Shown piece after piece: positions 1 through 8,190 of a stretch of DNA of 12,201 nucleotides (positions within the stretch are counted from its first letter, which is position 1; each line of letters begins with the position of its first letter). Both the position numbers and the translations under genes were made by a program. Under the pieces are notes generated by a model. The model saw only the letters and a program-made list of their open reading frames with translations, was not told the DNA's origin and ran no database searches. This DNA comes from Synergistaceae bacterium UBA1037 (GTDB taxonomy: Bacteria; Synergistota; Synergistia; Synergistales; Synergistaceae), in the NCBI GenBank assembly GCA_002316795.1, contig DCEE01000003.1, positions 18,883 to 31,083 on the forward strand, written 5' to 3'.

Positions 1-1101
1 GTAGCCGAACGGATGCCGGAAACACAGTCCGATGAAAGCACGGAAAGAGTCATAAAAGTAATTTCAGAGAAGCTTTTTGACGGGTACAGTGTAGATTCGG
101 TAAAGATCTCTTCGGGTGTGATAAAGATAGGACTTTCTCCTGAAAAGTCTCCTCATGAGTGGAAGGTCGAAGTGCAGACGCCGCAGATACAGGCCCCCCC
201 CTTGCAGTGGATCAGGGAGGACATCTCATTGATCGAAACACCTCTCAGCGGGCTTATCAGGGGACTGCCGGTAGAAGCACTAAACTGGTGTGACTCCGGG
301 CTGAAAGAAGAAGTCCTCAGAATATTAGCCCCGGTACTTCCGGGCTGGAAACCCACACTCATGGTCCATTCCGAAAATGGCGGATACAAGATGAAGATCT
401 CCCTTGCCCCGGAACTGCCCCTTGTTCTTGCCGTAAACCCCACTCTGACATCAAACTCACTGCCTACGCTTTTGCACGAGGACCTGAGGGAAGACCTGAT
501 GGAGAGGTCAGCGCCCTTTATAGGGCTGCCCGTTGCCTGGACCAAAAGGCACGAGAAGCAGATAAACCTTTGGACCGAGACATTCCTCCAGACAAGAGGC
601 GTGGTAGAAAGGACTTCCGCTGAACCTAAAGCCTCATTTTCTGCCGGTCAGGTATCACAGATGAAGGTCAATGTCGAGAGCAGGCACTACACTATAGGCG
701 CATGGGCTGCCCTATATGCCGGCACCAGGGACAGGACCGGAGAATTCGGCGTCCACCTCGGCCGGAAGATAAAAACATTCTCTAAGTGGAGCATGGAGGT
801 ATATGGTGAGGGCATCCTCGAACTTCAGGACTGGGATCCCGAAGGGAGATTAGGTCTTAGGTGGTCGCCCTGGGGAGATGTCTGGATAGGCGGAGAATGG
901 TCCTCAAGGGACAGCATGTGGTGGGGCAGGATCAACATCGAACCGCGGATGCACAAGCCGTATGCATGGTTCCGCTGGAGGGAAGACGGGGAATACAATG
1001 CGGCCATAGGTTACAAGGCAACTGAATACATATCGTTTGAGCTCCACTATGACACACGTGACGAAGATTCACTGGGGCTGAGGATGATAGGAAACCTTTA
1101 G
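1..1101 (+). CDS. Probable outer-membrane beta-barrel protein, 3' part (5' end outside window)
   Basis: I do not recognise the family. The reading frame is open to the first base of the window, and the first in-window ATG (position 13) has no visible ribosome binding site, so this is probably the C-terminal part of a longer gene. Residues are numbered from that ATG. Residues 10-220 show repeated helix-strand-strand blocks (about 10-55, 95-140 and 152-200), somewhat like POTRA modules. Residues 225-362 are a run of short amphipathic strands rich in Trp, Tyr and Gly, separated by charged turns, ending at Leu in place of the classical terminal Phe. This looks like the end of an outer-membrane barrel. 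The stop is 21 bases before lpxD, so it probably shares that operon and may act in outer-membrane protein or lipid assembly. The barrel call is moderately sure; the function is unknown. Confidence 0.6.
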   Translation, partial: VAERMPETQSDESTERVIKVISEKLFDGYSVDSVKISSGVIKIGLSPEKSPHEWKVEVQTPQIQAPPLQWIREDISLIETPLSGLIRGLPVEALNWCDSGLKEEVLRILAPVLPGWKPTLMVHSENGGYKMKISLAPELPLVLAVNPTLTSNSLPTLLHEDLREDLMERSAPFIGLPVAWTKRHEKQINLWTETFLQTRGVVERTSAEPKASFSAGQVSQMKVNVESRHYTIGAWAALYAGTRDRTGEFGVHLGRKIKTFSKWSMEVYGEGILELQDWDPEGRLGLRWSPWGDVWIGGEWSSRDSMWWGRINIEPRMHKPYAWFRWREDGEYNAAIGYKATEYISFELHYDTRDEDSLGLRMIGNL

Positions 1102-1122
1102 CATCTGAAAGGAAATGAAAGA

Positions 1123-2160
1123 ATGGGCATTGAAGGACTTACATTGGCAAAGATATCAGAGATGGTGGGCGGAACGCTCAAGGGTGACGGTGACCGTGTC
1201 GTCACGTCAATAACTTCACCCGAGGCGCCATGTCCGGGATCTATATCACCTCTTTGGGAAAAAAAGCTTGTACAGGACGCCGATCCTGAGGCTGTCCTTC
1301 TCACGAAAGAGGGATGGATACGGGAAGACGGAGAAGGAGTGGAAGTTGAAGATCCAAGAAGGGCTCTCGTAACGCTTCTTGAATATTTTGATACGGAGAG
1401 AACAGCTGAACTTCCTGAAATACATGAGACCGCTGTAATATCAGAAAGCGCCGTTATAGGCGAGAAGGTGACCATAGGACCCGGCTGCGTGGTCTCAGCA
1501 CATTGCAGGATCGGAGACGGATGTCTGCTTGCCGGGAACGTATGGCTTGGAAAGCATGTTTCTGTGGGCGAAAATACACAGATCGAACCCGGCGTTGTCA
1601 TCTACGACAGGTCATCATTGGGCCGGAACTGCATCGTACACGCAAATGCAGTGGTCGGATGTGAGGGTTTTGGATTCATGCCAGACGCCGAAAAGGGACT
1701 GCTCCGCATACCTCAGATAGGCACAGCAGTAATTGAAGACGATGTGGAGATAGGTGTCTGCTCAAGCATAGACAGGGGGACCTTTGGGGAAACGAGGATA
1801 TCCAAGGGTACCAAGATCGACAGCCACGTGAAGATCGCCCACAACTGCACAGTGGGTGAGTACTGCATAATAGTAGCACAAACAGGTCTCGCGGGAAGCA
1901 GCACTCTTGGTAATGGTGTCACGATGGCGGCACAGTCGGGAGTCGGCAACCACGCGAAGGTGGGTGACGGAGTAATTGCTGCCGGCAGGGCCGGAATAAC
2001 GGATGACATATCACCTGGTTCAGTAGTATCAGGCTTTCCCGCAATAGATCATAAAGCAGATCTTCGTCAGACTGCCGCGCTCAGGCAGCTTCCCGACCTT
2101 GTCAAAAACGTCAAAAGAATTGAAAAAAAGCTTGGCGAACTTAAGCAGGAGAAGGAATAA
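1123..2160 (+). CDS. lpxD: UDP-3-O-acylglucosamine N-acyltransferase LpxD
   Basis: Third enzyme of lipid A synthesis. It moves a 3-hydroxyacyl chain from acyl carrier protein to the 2-amino group of UDP-3-O-acylglucosamine in the cytoplasm. The 345-residue length fits the family. Residues 1-95 form the N-terminal uridine-binding domain. Residues about 100-300 are left-handed beta-helix hexapeptide repeats (for example VIGEKVTIGPGC). The catalytic His is likely H240 in KIAHNCTVG, matching H239 of E. coli, and GFGFMPD near 182-188 is a family signature. A charged C-terminal helix (326-345) follows, as in other LpxD. The ATG at 1123 follows an AAAGGAAA ribosome binding site. The TAA stop overlaps the ATG of lpxC by one base, which indicates translational coupling. 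Confidence 0.96.
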   Translation: MGIEGLTLAKISEMVGGTLKGDGDRVVTSITSPEAPCPGSISPLWEKKLVQDADPEAVLLTKEGWIREDGEGVEVEDPRRALVTLLEYFDTERTAELPEIHETAVISESAVIGEKVTIGPGCVVSAHCRIGDGCLLAGNVWLGKHVSVGENTQIEPGVVIYDRSSLGRNCIVHANAVVGCEGFGFMPDAEKGLLRIPQIGTAVIEDDVEIGVCSSIDRGTFGETRISKGTKIDSHVKIAHNCTVGEYCIIVAQTGLAGSSTLGNGVTMAAQSGVGNHAKVGDGVIAAGRAGITDDISPGSVVSGFPAIDHKADLRQTAALRQLPDLVKNVKRIEKKLGELKQEKE

Positions 2161-2975
2161 TGCCGCATACCATATCTGAACCGGTACAATTTTCCGGAAT
2201 AGGGCTCCACTCGGGAGAGGTCTCAAGTGTATCCGTAAGATCTTCCCAAAAAGAGGGCATTTATTTTTCAACAGAAAACGGTCTGTTTCCCCTCAAATCC
2301 GCACATGTCGAGGAAAACAACAGGCTGACAGGATCCAGGCTCCCCGACGGAACTGTCATAAGGACCGCGGAACACCTTCTTGCCGCTCTTGCCGGGCTCG
2401 GGATAGACAGTGCGGTGATAACCCTTGAAGGAGAAGAGGTGCCTATACTTGACGGAAGTCCATATCCATTCGCCCTTGCACTCTTCGGTGCAGGCATAGT
2501 AGAATTTGGCGAAGCAAAAAAGCGAATCATCCATACACCTATAGCAGTCGATGATATCAAGGGTGACCGCTCTGTAATGGCACTTCCCTCGGAGAGACTT
2601 AAAATCACCTATGTGATAGACTATCCCGGTACTCCGGTCGGGACCCAGAGGGCATCTTATGTAATTACGCCCGAAGTCTTCCTTGAGAGGATATCAAAGG
2701 CACGCACCTTTGGCCTTACCTCTGAACTTGAATATCTGAAGAAAAACGGTCTTGCAAAGGGAGGATCGCTGAAAAATGCGCTCATGTTTGACGAGAAGGG
2801 CCTATTGAACGAGGGTGGCCTTCGATTCCCCCTGGAATGCGTCACACACAAGATCAACGATCTGCTGGGCGACCTCTCCCTGCTTGGAGCGATACCGGCA
2901 GCCCACTATATTGGAATATGCGCCGGCCATGATCTTCATGGAAGGCTTGTAGACAGAATAAAAAGAGCCTTATAA
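2160..2975 (+). CDS. lpxC: UDP-3-O-acyl-N-acetylglucosamine deacetylase LpxC
   Basis: Zinc metalloamidase that removes the N-acetyl group of UDP-3-O-acyl-GlcNAc, the first committed step of lipid A synthesis. Visible active-site residues are the E71-H72 pair in TAEHLLAAL, H230 and D234 in THKINDLLGD, and H257 in AGHDLHG. These correspond to the zinc ligands H79, H238 and D242, the glutamate E78 and the acid/base H265 of E. coli LpxC. The N-terminal FSGIGLHSG motif is also typical. At 271 residues it is shorter than the E. coli protein (305), mainly through a short C-terminus. It is a stand-alone LpxC, not the LpxC-FabZ fusion of Bacteroidetes, although fabZ follows directly. The ATG overlaps the lpxD stop and is preceded by a GGAGAAGGA ribosome binding site. 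Confidence 0.97.
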   Translation: MPHTISEPVQFSGIGLHSGEVSSVSVRSSQKEGIYFSTENGLFPLKSAHVEENNRLTGSRLPDGTVIRTAEHLLAALAGLGIDSAVITLEGEEVPILDGSPYPFALALFGAGIVEFGEAKKRIIHTPIAVDDIKGDRSVMALPSERLKITYVIDYPGTPVGTQRASYVITPEVFLERISKARTFGLTSELEYLKKNGLAKGGSLKNALMFDEKGLLNEGGLRFPLECVTHKINDLLGDLSLLGAIPAAHYIGICAGHDLHGRLVDRIKRAL

Positions 2976-3013
2976 TTCTCTTTGACTGAATCTATTAACT
3001 GGAGGCACAAATC

Positions 3014-3484
3014 ATGAAATATGACATCAATAAAATATTGGACCTTTTGCCGCATCGCTATCCATTTCTTCTCGTAGACAGGATAGAGGACGTGGTGCTG
3101 ACGGACGAACTGGTCGAAGTGACTGGGGTCAAGAATGTATCAATAAACGAGCCCTTCTTTCAGGGACACTTTCCGGACGAACCAGTAATGCCCGGTGTCC
3201 TGGTGATCGAGTCCATGGGACAGGTAGCAGCTGTCCTGCTCAAACTTTATACCGAGGTAAAGGAGAATGAGCGTCGCCTTGTCTATGTTACGTCGATCGA
3301 CAAAGTAAAGTTCCGCAGGCCGGTAAAACCGGGCGACCAGCTCAGGACCGTAGCGACTCTGATCAAGCGCAGGGGCAACAACTTCAAGTTCAAGTTCAGG
3401 GCAACGATAGACGGGGACCTTGCCGCAGAAGGAACTATGGGCTGTGTAGTATCCTCCGGGCTTACCCTCAAGCCTGAGGCGTAG
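3014..3484 (+). CDS. fabZ: 3-hydroxyacyl-[acyl-carrier-protein] dehydratase FabZ
   Basis: Dehydrates 3-hydroxyacyl-ACP to trans-2-enoyl-ACP in fatty acid elongation. Because 3-hydroxyacyl-ACP is also the acyl donor for LpxA and LpxD, FabZ competes with lipid A synthesis, which explains its place between lpxC and lpxA. The 156-residue hot-dog fold protein has the catalytic His at H52 in QGHFPDEPVMPGVL and the catalytic Glu at E66 in IESMGQ. LLPHRYPFLLVDR at the N-terminus is the usual FabZ opening. The ATG at 3014 has a strong GGAGG eight bases upstream. The gene lies 38 bases after lpxC and 6 bases before lpxA. Confidence 0.97.
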   Translation: MKYDINKILDLLPHRYPFLLVDRIEDVVLTDELVEVTGVKNVSINEPFFQGHFPDEPVMPGVLVIESMGQVAAVLLKLYTEVKENERRLVYVTSIDKVKFRRPVKPGDQLRTVATLIKRRGNNFKFKFRATIDGDLAAEGTMGCVVSSGLTLKPEA

Positions 3485-3490
3485 ACCGGG

Positions 3491-4318
3491 ATGGGAGTCT
3501 GCATACATCCGACGGCGATAGTTTCCCCAAAAGCTCAGCTTGGAGATAACGTCAAGATAGGCCCCTTCTGTATAGTGGACGACAATGTGGTTCTGGGCGA
3601 CAATACGGAACTGAGGGCCTATGTCCACATTTACGGCTACACTGTGATGGGATCCGACTGTACCATATTCGACCACACTGTGATCGGCGGAGAGCCCCAG
3701 GACATAACCTTCAGGAATGAGGAGAGCTGGGTCAGGGTAGGGAACAATCTCATGTGCCGTGAATATGTCACTATAAACAGGGCGGTCGGAGAAGGAAAGG
3801 CCACAACTGTAGGCGACAACTGCTTTATTATGGAAAACGTCCACCTGGCTCACAACGTTGAGATAGGGCACGACTGTACAATAGCCAATAAGTGTGGATT
3901 TTCCGGACATACTAAAATTGGGGATTATGTCGTGGTCGGCGGGATGGCGGGCTTTCACCAGTTTGTTCACGTTGGCTCGTACTGCATGATAGGAGGTCTC
4001 TCAAAGATCGTCCGGGATGTTCCTCCCTTTTGTCTTGCCAACGGATCTCCCATAAAAGTATACGACATCAACAGGGTAGGGCTTAAGCGCAGAGGATTCG
4101 ACACAGAGACCAGAAAGAATATCAGGCAGATGTACCGTACTCTTTATGCCCCAGGCCTGACCATACGTGAGGGGCTTGCTGAACTGGAGGATAAATTTGG
4201 CCCTACTCCAGAGGGAAGGATGATCCTTGATTTTGCAGCTGCGTCCACAAGAGGGCTTTCGCCCAGGATAGACCATGACTGGGACCGCAAAAACCCGGAA
4301 GAGAAGGACATTGATTAA
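3491..4318 (+). CDS. lpxA: Acyl-ACP--UDP-N-acetylglucosamine O-acyltransferase LpxA
   Basis: First enzyme of lipid A synthesis: transfers a 3-hydroxyacyl chain from ACP to the 3-OH of UDP-GlcNAc. Residues 1-190 are hexapeptide repeats forming a left-handed beta helix, starting IHPTAIVSPKAQLG. The catalytic His is likely H121 in VHLAHNVEIGHDC (H125 in E. coli). IGGEPQD at about 65-71 and GLSKIVRDVPPF near 168-179 are family signatures. A helical C-terminal domain (about 195-255) includes VGLKRRGF. The last 20 or so residues are a charged tail. At 275 residues it is slightly longer than E. coli LpxA (262). The start is close to the fabZ stop with only a distant GAGG, so coupled translation is likely. 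The end overlaps the proposed start of the next gene. Confidence 0.97.
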   Translation: MGVCIHPTAIVSPKAQLGDNVKIGPFCIVDDNVVLGDNTELRAYVHIYGYTVMGSDCTIFDHTVIGGEPQDITFRNEESWVRVGNNLMCREYVTINRAVGEGKATTVGDNCFIMENVHLAHNVEIGHDCTIANKCGFSGHTKIGDYVVVGGMAGFHQFVHVGSYCMIGGLSKIVRDVPPFCLANGSPIKVYDINRVGLKRRGFDTETRKNIRQMYRTLYAPGLTIREGLAELEDKFGPTPEGRMILDFAAASTRGLSPRIDHDWDRKNPEEKDID

Positions 4319-4790
4319 ACTTTTTGCCCTTGATGTCGACGGGACCCTGACAGACGGGGGAGTATACATGGATGGAAAAGGCGGGGAATTCAAACGCTTC
4401 GACATCCAGGATGGTTATGGCATAAGAAAGCTCATCAGCAGGGGCGTGAAAGTATATTTTATCAGCGGCCGTTACTCAGCCGCTACCCAGCAGAGGGCAG
4501 ACGACCTCAGGATAACAGGCTGCATAAACGGGACAAGGAACAAACTGGCGGAACTTAAGGCGCTTGCGGAAAACCACAGGGCATCACCTGCAGAGGTTGC
4601 TTTTGCGGGTGACGACATTCCTGATCTGGAATGCATTGAATGGGCAGGACTGGGAATAGCCGTAGCGAATGCTGTTCCGGAGGTCCTAAGAGCATCTGAC
4701 TGGAAGACAGAGAGAACCGGCGGCAACGGAGCCATACGTGAGTGCGCTGAGAAAATAATTGAGATGAATGAGGTTAAAAGTGAACAATAA
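4275..4790 (+). CDS. kdsC: Kdo 8-phosphate phosphatase, KdsC/YrbI family
   Basis: HAD-superfamily phosphatase expected to hydrolyse 3-deoxy-D-manno-octulosonate 8-phosphate to free Kdo, the sugar attached to lipid A in the LPS inner core. Motif I is LFALDVDGTLTDGG with nucleophile D20 and acid/base D22. Motif II is FISGR (62-66) and motif IV is FAGDDIPDLEC (D113, D114, D117). The 171-residue length and lack of a large cap domain fit the tetrameric C0-type KdsC family. The start is uncertain. The ATG at 4275, inside lpxA, has AGGA six bases upstream but adds a basic 12-residue leader. A TTG at 4311 after AGAAGGA would give a more usual N-terminus just before the first strand. Close relatives act on sialic-acid-type sugar phosphates, but the LPS context favours Kdo. 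Confidence 0.88.
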   Translation: MTGTAKTRKRRTLIKLFALDVDGTLTDGGVYMDGKGGEFKRFDIQDGYGIRKLISRGVKVYFISGRYSAATQQRADDLRITGCINGTRNKLAELKALAENHRASPAEVAFAGDDIPDLECIEWAGLGIAVANAVPEVLRASDWKTERTGGNGAIRECAEKIIEMNEVKSEQ

Positions 4791-5907
4791 CTTTTTCGAC
4801 ACATATTTAAAATTCAGGGCACTCGACAGGTTCATCTTTGTAGAACTCGTTGGCCCCTTTTTCTTCGGGTTGATGGCTTTTACGATAATTATGGTCGCAG
4901 GGGGGCTTCTTTTCAGGATAGCAGACCTCATAATAAAAAATGGGGTCTCTCTTGGGATAGTGATAAGGCTTTTCCTCTACTACCTTCCCAAAATGGCTGC
5001 AGCGGCCATCCCCATGAGCTGCCTGCTTGCCGCTTTGCTCGGTTTCAACAAGCTATCCGCAAATTCAGAGCTCGTGGCGCTCAAGTCATCAGGAATATCG
5101 TTCAACAGGATAATAAGGCCTGTTATAATTCTTGCCTTTCTAGTCTCTATAGGCGCCTTTTTCATAAATGAAACGCTGGTACCAGTCAGCGAAAGAGCTG
5201 CCGCCAATGTGATGGCATATGAGGTCTACAAACAGTCTCCTCCTGTCTTTAAGGAAAAGGTCTTCCTCAAGGAGGAATCCGGTGGCTCCCTCAAGCGAGT
5301 GATATATGTCAACAGGATGGACATCAAGGACGGAATGATGTCGGATGTAGTGGTCCAGGAATTCGAGAACGGACTTCTCAGCAGGTTGGTCTCTGCCGAA
5401 AAGGGCGAATGGATAGATGGAAGCTGGTGGCTGGAAGAAGGAAAGGTTTTCGAGATCACCAAGGAAAACGACGTGTCTCTGCTTTTCACCTTTGACAAGC
5501 AGGCCCTTCAGCTGAACCTCAACCCCGAGGAGGCGGCAAGGTCCTCAAGGACTCCGGACGAGATGACGCTGAACGAGCTTTTTCGTGAGATAGAAATGAT
5601 GAAGCAGAAGGGCATGGACGTATCCAAGATAGTCATGATCATGAACCTCCGTTTCTCGGTGCCCTGGGCCTGTCTTGTCCTGGCGATAGTGGGAGCGGCA
5701 GTCGGGAGCAGGCCTCAGAGGTCAAGCTCGGGAATGGGGCTCGGGCTGAGTGTTATCATCGTATTTGTTTACTATATAATCCTCTCCTTTACACAGTCGC
5801 TTGGGGATGCGGGGTACCTTCATCCAGTATTTGCAGCCTGGATTGCCAATATCGTATTTTTGATAATAGGAGCCGGTCTGACGCTAAGGGCAAATAGACT
5901 TGGCTGA
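4768..5907 (+). CDS. LptF/LptG (YjgP/YjgQ) family LPS export permease
   Basis: Inner-membrane permease subunit of the Lpt ABC exporter, which extracts LPS from the inner membrane for transport to the outer membrane. The 379-residue protein has the family layout. Three N-terminal membrane segments lie at about 25-50, 60-92 and 115-138. A periplasmic beta-jellyroll domain covers about 140-260 (VFLKEESGG, VIYVNRMD, SWWLEEGKVFEI). Three C-terminal membrane segments lie at about 295-313, 324-343 and 352-373. ELVALKSSGISFNRI after the second block is the cytoplasmic coupling helix typical of the family. Only one permease is present here, so LptF versus LptG cannot be decided. The start overlaps kdsC by 23 bases, implying coupled translation; a GTG at 4780 is a possible alternative start. 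Confidence 0.9.
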   Translation: MRLKVNNNFFDTYLKFRALDRFIFVELVGPFFFGLMAFTIIMVAGGLLFRIADLIIKNGVSLGIVIRLFLYYLPKMAAAAIPMSCLLAALLGFNKLSANSELVALKSSGISFNRIIRPVIILAFLVSIGAFFINETLVPVSERAAANVMAYEVYKQSPPVFKEKVFLKEESGGSLKRVIYVNRMDIKDGMMSDVVVQEFENGLLSRLVSAEKGEWIDGSWWLEEGKVFEITKENDVSLLFTFDKQALQLNLNPEEAARSSRTPDEMTLNELFREIEMMKQKGMDVSKIVMIMNLRFSVPWACLVLAIVGAAVGSRPQRSSSGMGLGLSVIIVFVYYIILSFTQSLGDAGYLHPVFAAWIANIVFLIIGAGLTLRANRLG

Positions 5908-5942
5908 CATAGTTCCGGATCTATCTTTCTTGGGGTGATCAT

Positions 5943-6953
5943 TTGCTCGCCGGTAAAGACCTGACAAACAGCCGTTGCAGGCTTCTGGAATATCTTGCGG
6001 GATATGAAGGGGAGTTCGTTCCCGGTTCAGTCCTCACGGATAAACTTGGCTTTTCAAGACAGGCCCTCTCAAAAGTTGTCTCCGCCCTGAAGGAAGAGGG
6101 ACTTGATATAATATCAGCGCCACAGAAGGGCTACATGATAAAAAATGTCAGAGAGACGGACAGGATAAGTCCGACACTGGTGGATTTCCTTCTGAGGGAT
6201 GACCCCATATTCGGAAAAAGCATTTATTTTCCAAGAATAACCTCAACTCAGCACGCGATCAAAAACCTTGCCCGCCAGGATGCCCCTGAAGGAATAGTGG
6301 CTGTCACAGACGAACAGACGGAGGGAAGAGGAAGGAGGGGACGTTCATGGCATGCCCCCGTTTCAAAGAACCTTCTCTTTTCAGTTTTGATAAGACCTGA
6401 GCTCAGACCGGGCGATGTCCAGCTGCTCAATCTTGCCGCAGGACTCGCGGTAAGGTCTGTCCTCAGCGGAGTATACGGGCTTGACGCAAAACTTAAGTGG
6501 CCCAACGACATCCTTGTGAACGGACGCAAAATATGCGGCATCCTGAGCGAGGCAGCCGGAGAACCCGACAGGATCTATTATGCGGTCACCGGGATAGGCC
6601 TCAATGTCAATTTCACTGAGGGGGAACTGGAAGAGGAGTACAGGAACATCGCCACTTCCATAATGATAGAGAAGGGAGAGGCGGTTCCGAGGCCCCTTTT
6701 GCTTGCACGGATACTCAAAGCCCTTTCCTCTCTGATCATTGGCCTTAAAAGGCCAGAGGGCAAAGCAAAACTGCTTTCTGTTTACAGGAATGAGTGTGAT
6801 ACTATCGGCAGAGAGGTCAGTGTCCTTCAGGACGATGAAAAATTCAGAGGCACCGCGGTTGGAATAACTGAGCAGGGTGCCCTTGTAGTCAAGGCGGGGA
6901 ACGAAGAGAAAATATTCGCCGCAGCTGATGTACACCATCTGCGGATGAAATAG
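5943..6953 (+). CDS. birA: Bifunctional biotin--[acetyl-CoA-carboxylase] ligase / biotin operon repressor BirA
   Basis: Activates biotin with ATP to biotinyl-AMP and attaches it to a lysine of biotin-dependent carboxylase or decarboxylase subunits in the cytoplasm. Residues 12-68 form a winged helix-turn-helix (LTDKLGFSRQALSKVVSALK), so this is the group II form that may also repress biotin genes. The catalytic domain shows the biotinyl-AMP loop GRGRRGRSW at 128-136, KWPNDILVNGRKICGILSE at 185-203 and GIGLNVN. A small C-terminal SH3-like domain follows (about 288-336). At 336 residues it is slightly longer than E. coli BirA (321). The start is a TTG at 5943 with GGGGTG five bases upstream; no in-frame ATG gives a better N-terminus. 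It lies 35 bases after the permease gene and may be a passenger in the LPS operon. Confidence 0.94.
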   Translation: MLAGKDLTNSRCRLLEYLAGYEGEFVPGSVLTDKLGFSRQALSKVVSALKEEGLDIISAPQKGYMIKNVRETDRISPTLVDFLLRDDPIFGKSIYFPRITSTQHAIKNLARQDAPEGIVAVTDEQTEGRGRRGRSWHAPVSKNLLFSVLIRPELRPGDVQLLNLAAGLAVRSVLSGVYGLDAKLKWPNDILVNGRKICGILSEAAGEPDRIYYAVTGIGLNVNFTEGELEEEYRNIATSIMIEKGEAVPRPLLLARILKALSSLIIGLKRPEGKAKLLSVYRNECDTIGREVSVLQDDEKFRGTAVGITEQGALVVKAGNEEKIFAAADVHHLRMK

Positions 6954-6969
6954 GAAGGAAGGGATCTGT

Positions 6970-8001
6970 ATGAGGCTTTCAGAACGTGCCCGTACAAGCG
7001 GCTGAGCGGCTAAGATAGGTCCGGCGGAGCTGGACCGCCTGCTCAAGGGTCTGCCAGTTTTCAGGGATGAAAGCCTTATAGCCTCATGGAACAGGGGTGA
7101 GGATGCCGCGCTTTGGAAGATCGACGAAGAAAGGGTAGGCATACTGACCGTTGATTTCATTACCCCGGTGGTCGATTCCCCTGCCTACTTCGGTAAAATT
7201 GCCGCGGCAAATTCCCTGAGTGACGTTTACGCTATGGGGGGCAGGCCGCTCATTGCGCTGAATGTGGTATGCTTTCCAACTGACTGCGAACCTCTCGAAG
7301 TGCTCAGGGAGATACTGAACGGGGGAGCAGAGAAGGTGATCGAGGCCGGAGCTATGTTGGCGGGCGGCCACAGCGTACAGGACGAGGAACCCAAATACGG
7401 GCTCGTGGTATTCGGCGAGGTCAAAAAGGACAGGATGTGGACAGTAGGAACTGCAGGTCCCGGAGACATCCTAATACTCACGAAGCCCATCGGTACAGGC
7501 ATAGCCGTGACGGCGATAAAGGCAGGGTTATTTTCTGATGAAAACATAGATTCAGCAGTCCAAAGCATGGCAAAATTGAATTCGATACCCCCCGTCCTGT
7601 CTGAGGATATATGCAGCACAGTAACAGCCTGCACCGATGTCACCGGATTCGGTCTTGCCGGCCATGCCCTTGACCTTCTTTCCGAAGGGACGGCATTAGA
7701 GATCGAAACAGAGAGGCTGCCCCTGCTCCCGGGCATAAAGGAAATGTCAGACATGGGCCTCATACCTGCAGGAGCATACCGTAACAAGGAACACTCAGGC
7801 CCCAAAGTAATAAACGGTTCAAATATGGGCATCTTTGCAGAAGATCTCGTCTTTGACCCTCAGACCTCGGGAGGCCTCCTGATAGCCATACAACAAGAAC
7901 ACGAGTATGAGCTGCTGAATCAGCTGATTGCCGGCGGATTTGATCGGTCGGTCAGGATCGGTAAGTTTGTCGAGGGGGATAATTTTATTAAACTGGTTTA
8001 A
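6970..8001 (+). CDS. selD: Selenide, water dikinase SelD, predicted selenoprotein with Sec at UGA 7003-7005
   Basis: Makes selenophosphate from selenide and ATP, the selenium donor for selenocysteine and selenouridine. I read the frame from ATG 6970 (AGGAAGGAAGGG six bases upstream) through an in-frame TGA at 7003-7005, giving 343 residues against 347 in E. coli. The TGA is codon 12 in T-S-G-U-A-A-K. It lines up with catalytic Cys17 of E. coli SelD, with Lys15 matching the essential Lys20. Downstream are GEDAALW (D45), TVDF (D62), AMGGRP, LAGGHS, TDVTGFGLAGHA and DPQTSGGLL, all family signatures. Starting after the TGA, for example at GTG 7168, would remove the catalytic and nucleotide-binding N-terminus. 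A candidate SECIS follows the UGA. The gene is 16 bases after birA and is the last of the operon. Confidence 0.93.
7003..7045 (+). promoter_or_regulatory. Selenocysteine UGA with candidate bacterial SECIS hairpin in selD
   Basis: Immediately after the in-frame UGA (7003-7005) the mRNA can fold. TGAGC (7003-7007) pairs with GCTCA (7041-7045), and an upper stem GGCGG (7023-7027) pairs with CCGCC (7035-7039), leaving the loop AGCTGGA. The loop starts 22 bases after the UGA and has G as its second base, within the geometry usually described for bacterial SECIS elements. An alternative upper stem GGTCC/GGACC (7018-7022, 7032-7036) would give a nine-base loop beginning GG. SelB binding is inferred from family knowledge. 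Confidence 0.72.
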
Positions 8002-8073
8002 CGTAATTGGGGCTAATTTTGGCAAGCAATAGGCAGTAGACAAGCAATTGGAGGGGCGGGAGAAGGACGGCAA

Positions 8074-8110
8074 GAAGATGTCGCGAGAAGTGGCGATTTT
8101 ATCGCCGCGA
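8074..8110 (+). repeat. Left arm of 37-base inverted repeat with internal palindrome
   Basis: This arm is the reverse complement of 8593-8629 with two mismatches in 37 positions. It contains its own palindrome GGCGATTTTATCGCC at 8092-8106 (six-base arms around TTT). A related copy lies at 12089-12114 inside the end of the S55 gene. Confidence 0.9.
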
Positions 8111-8190
8111 AGAGCCGGCAAGCCGGCGGGAAGAGGTTGTTAAGCTCGTAAAACCCTAGCCCCTAATCGTCTTCCATGTATGGGCCTGAG

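Noticed and set aside
3140..3970. 276-codon reverse-strand open frame opposite fabZ and lpxA
   Set aside because: It lies antisense to two well-supported genes with catalytic motifs, and its product shows no recognisable domain; it is a shadow frame.
7168..8001. SelD starting at the GTG at 7168
   Set aside because: This would remove the catalytic residue, the essential Lys and D45/D62; the upstream frame, read through one TGA, matches the SelD N-terminus.
8092..8106. Intrinsic terminator for selD
   Set aside because: The six-base stem has TTT in its loop but no T-run after it, and the same palindrome occurs elsewhere as part of a dispersed repeat.
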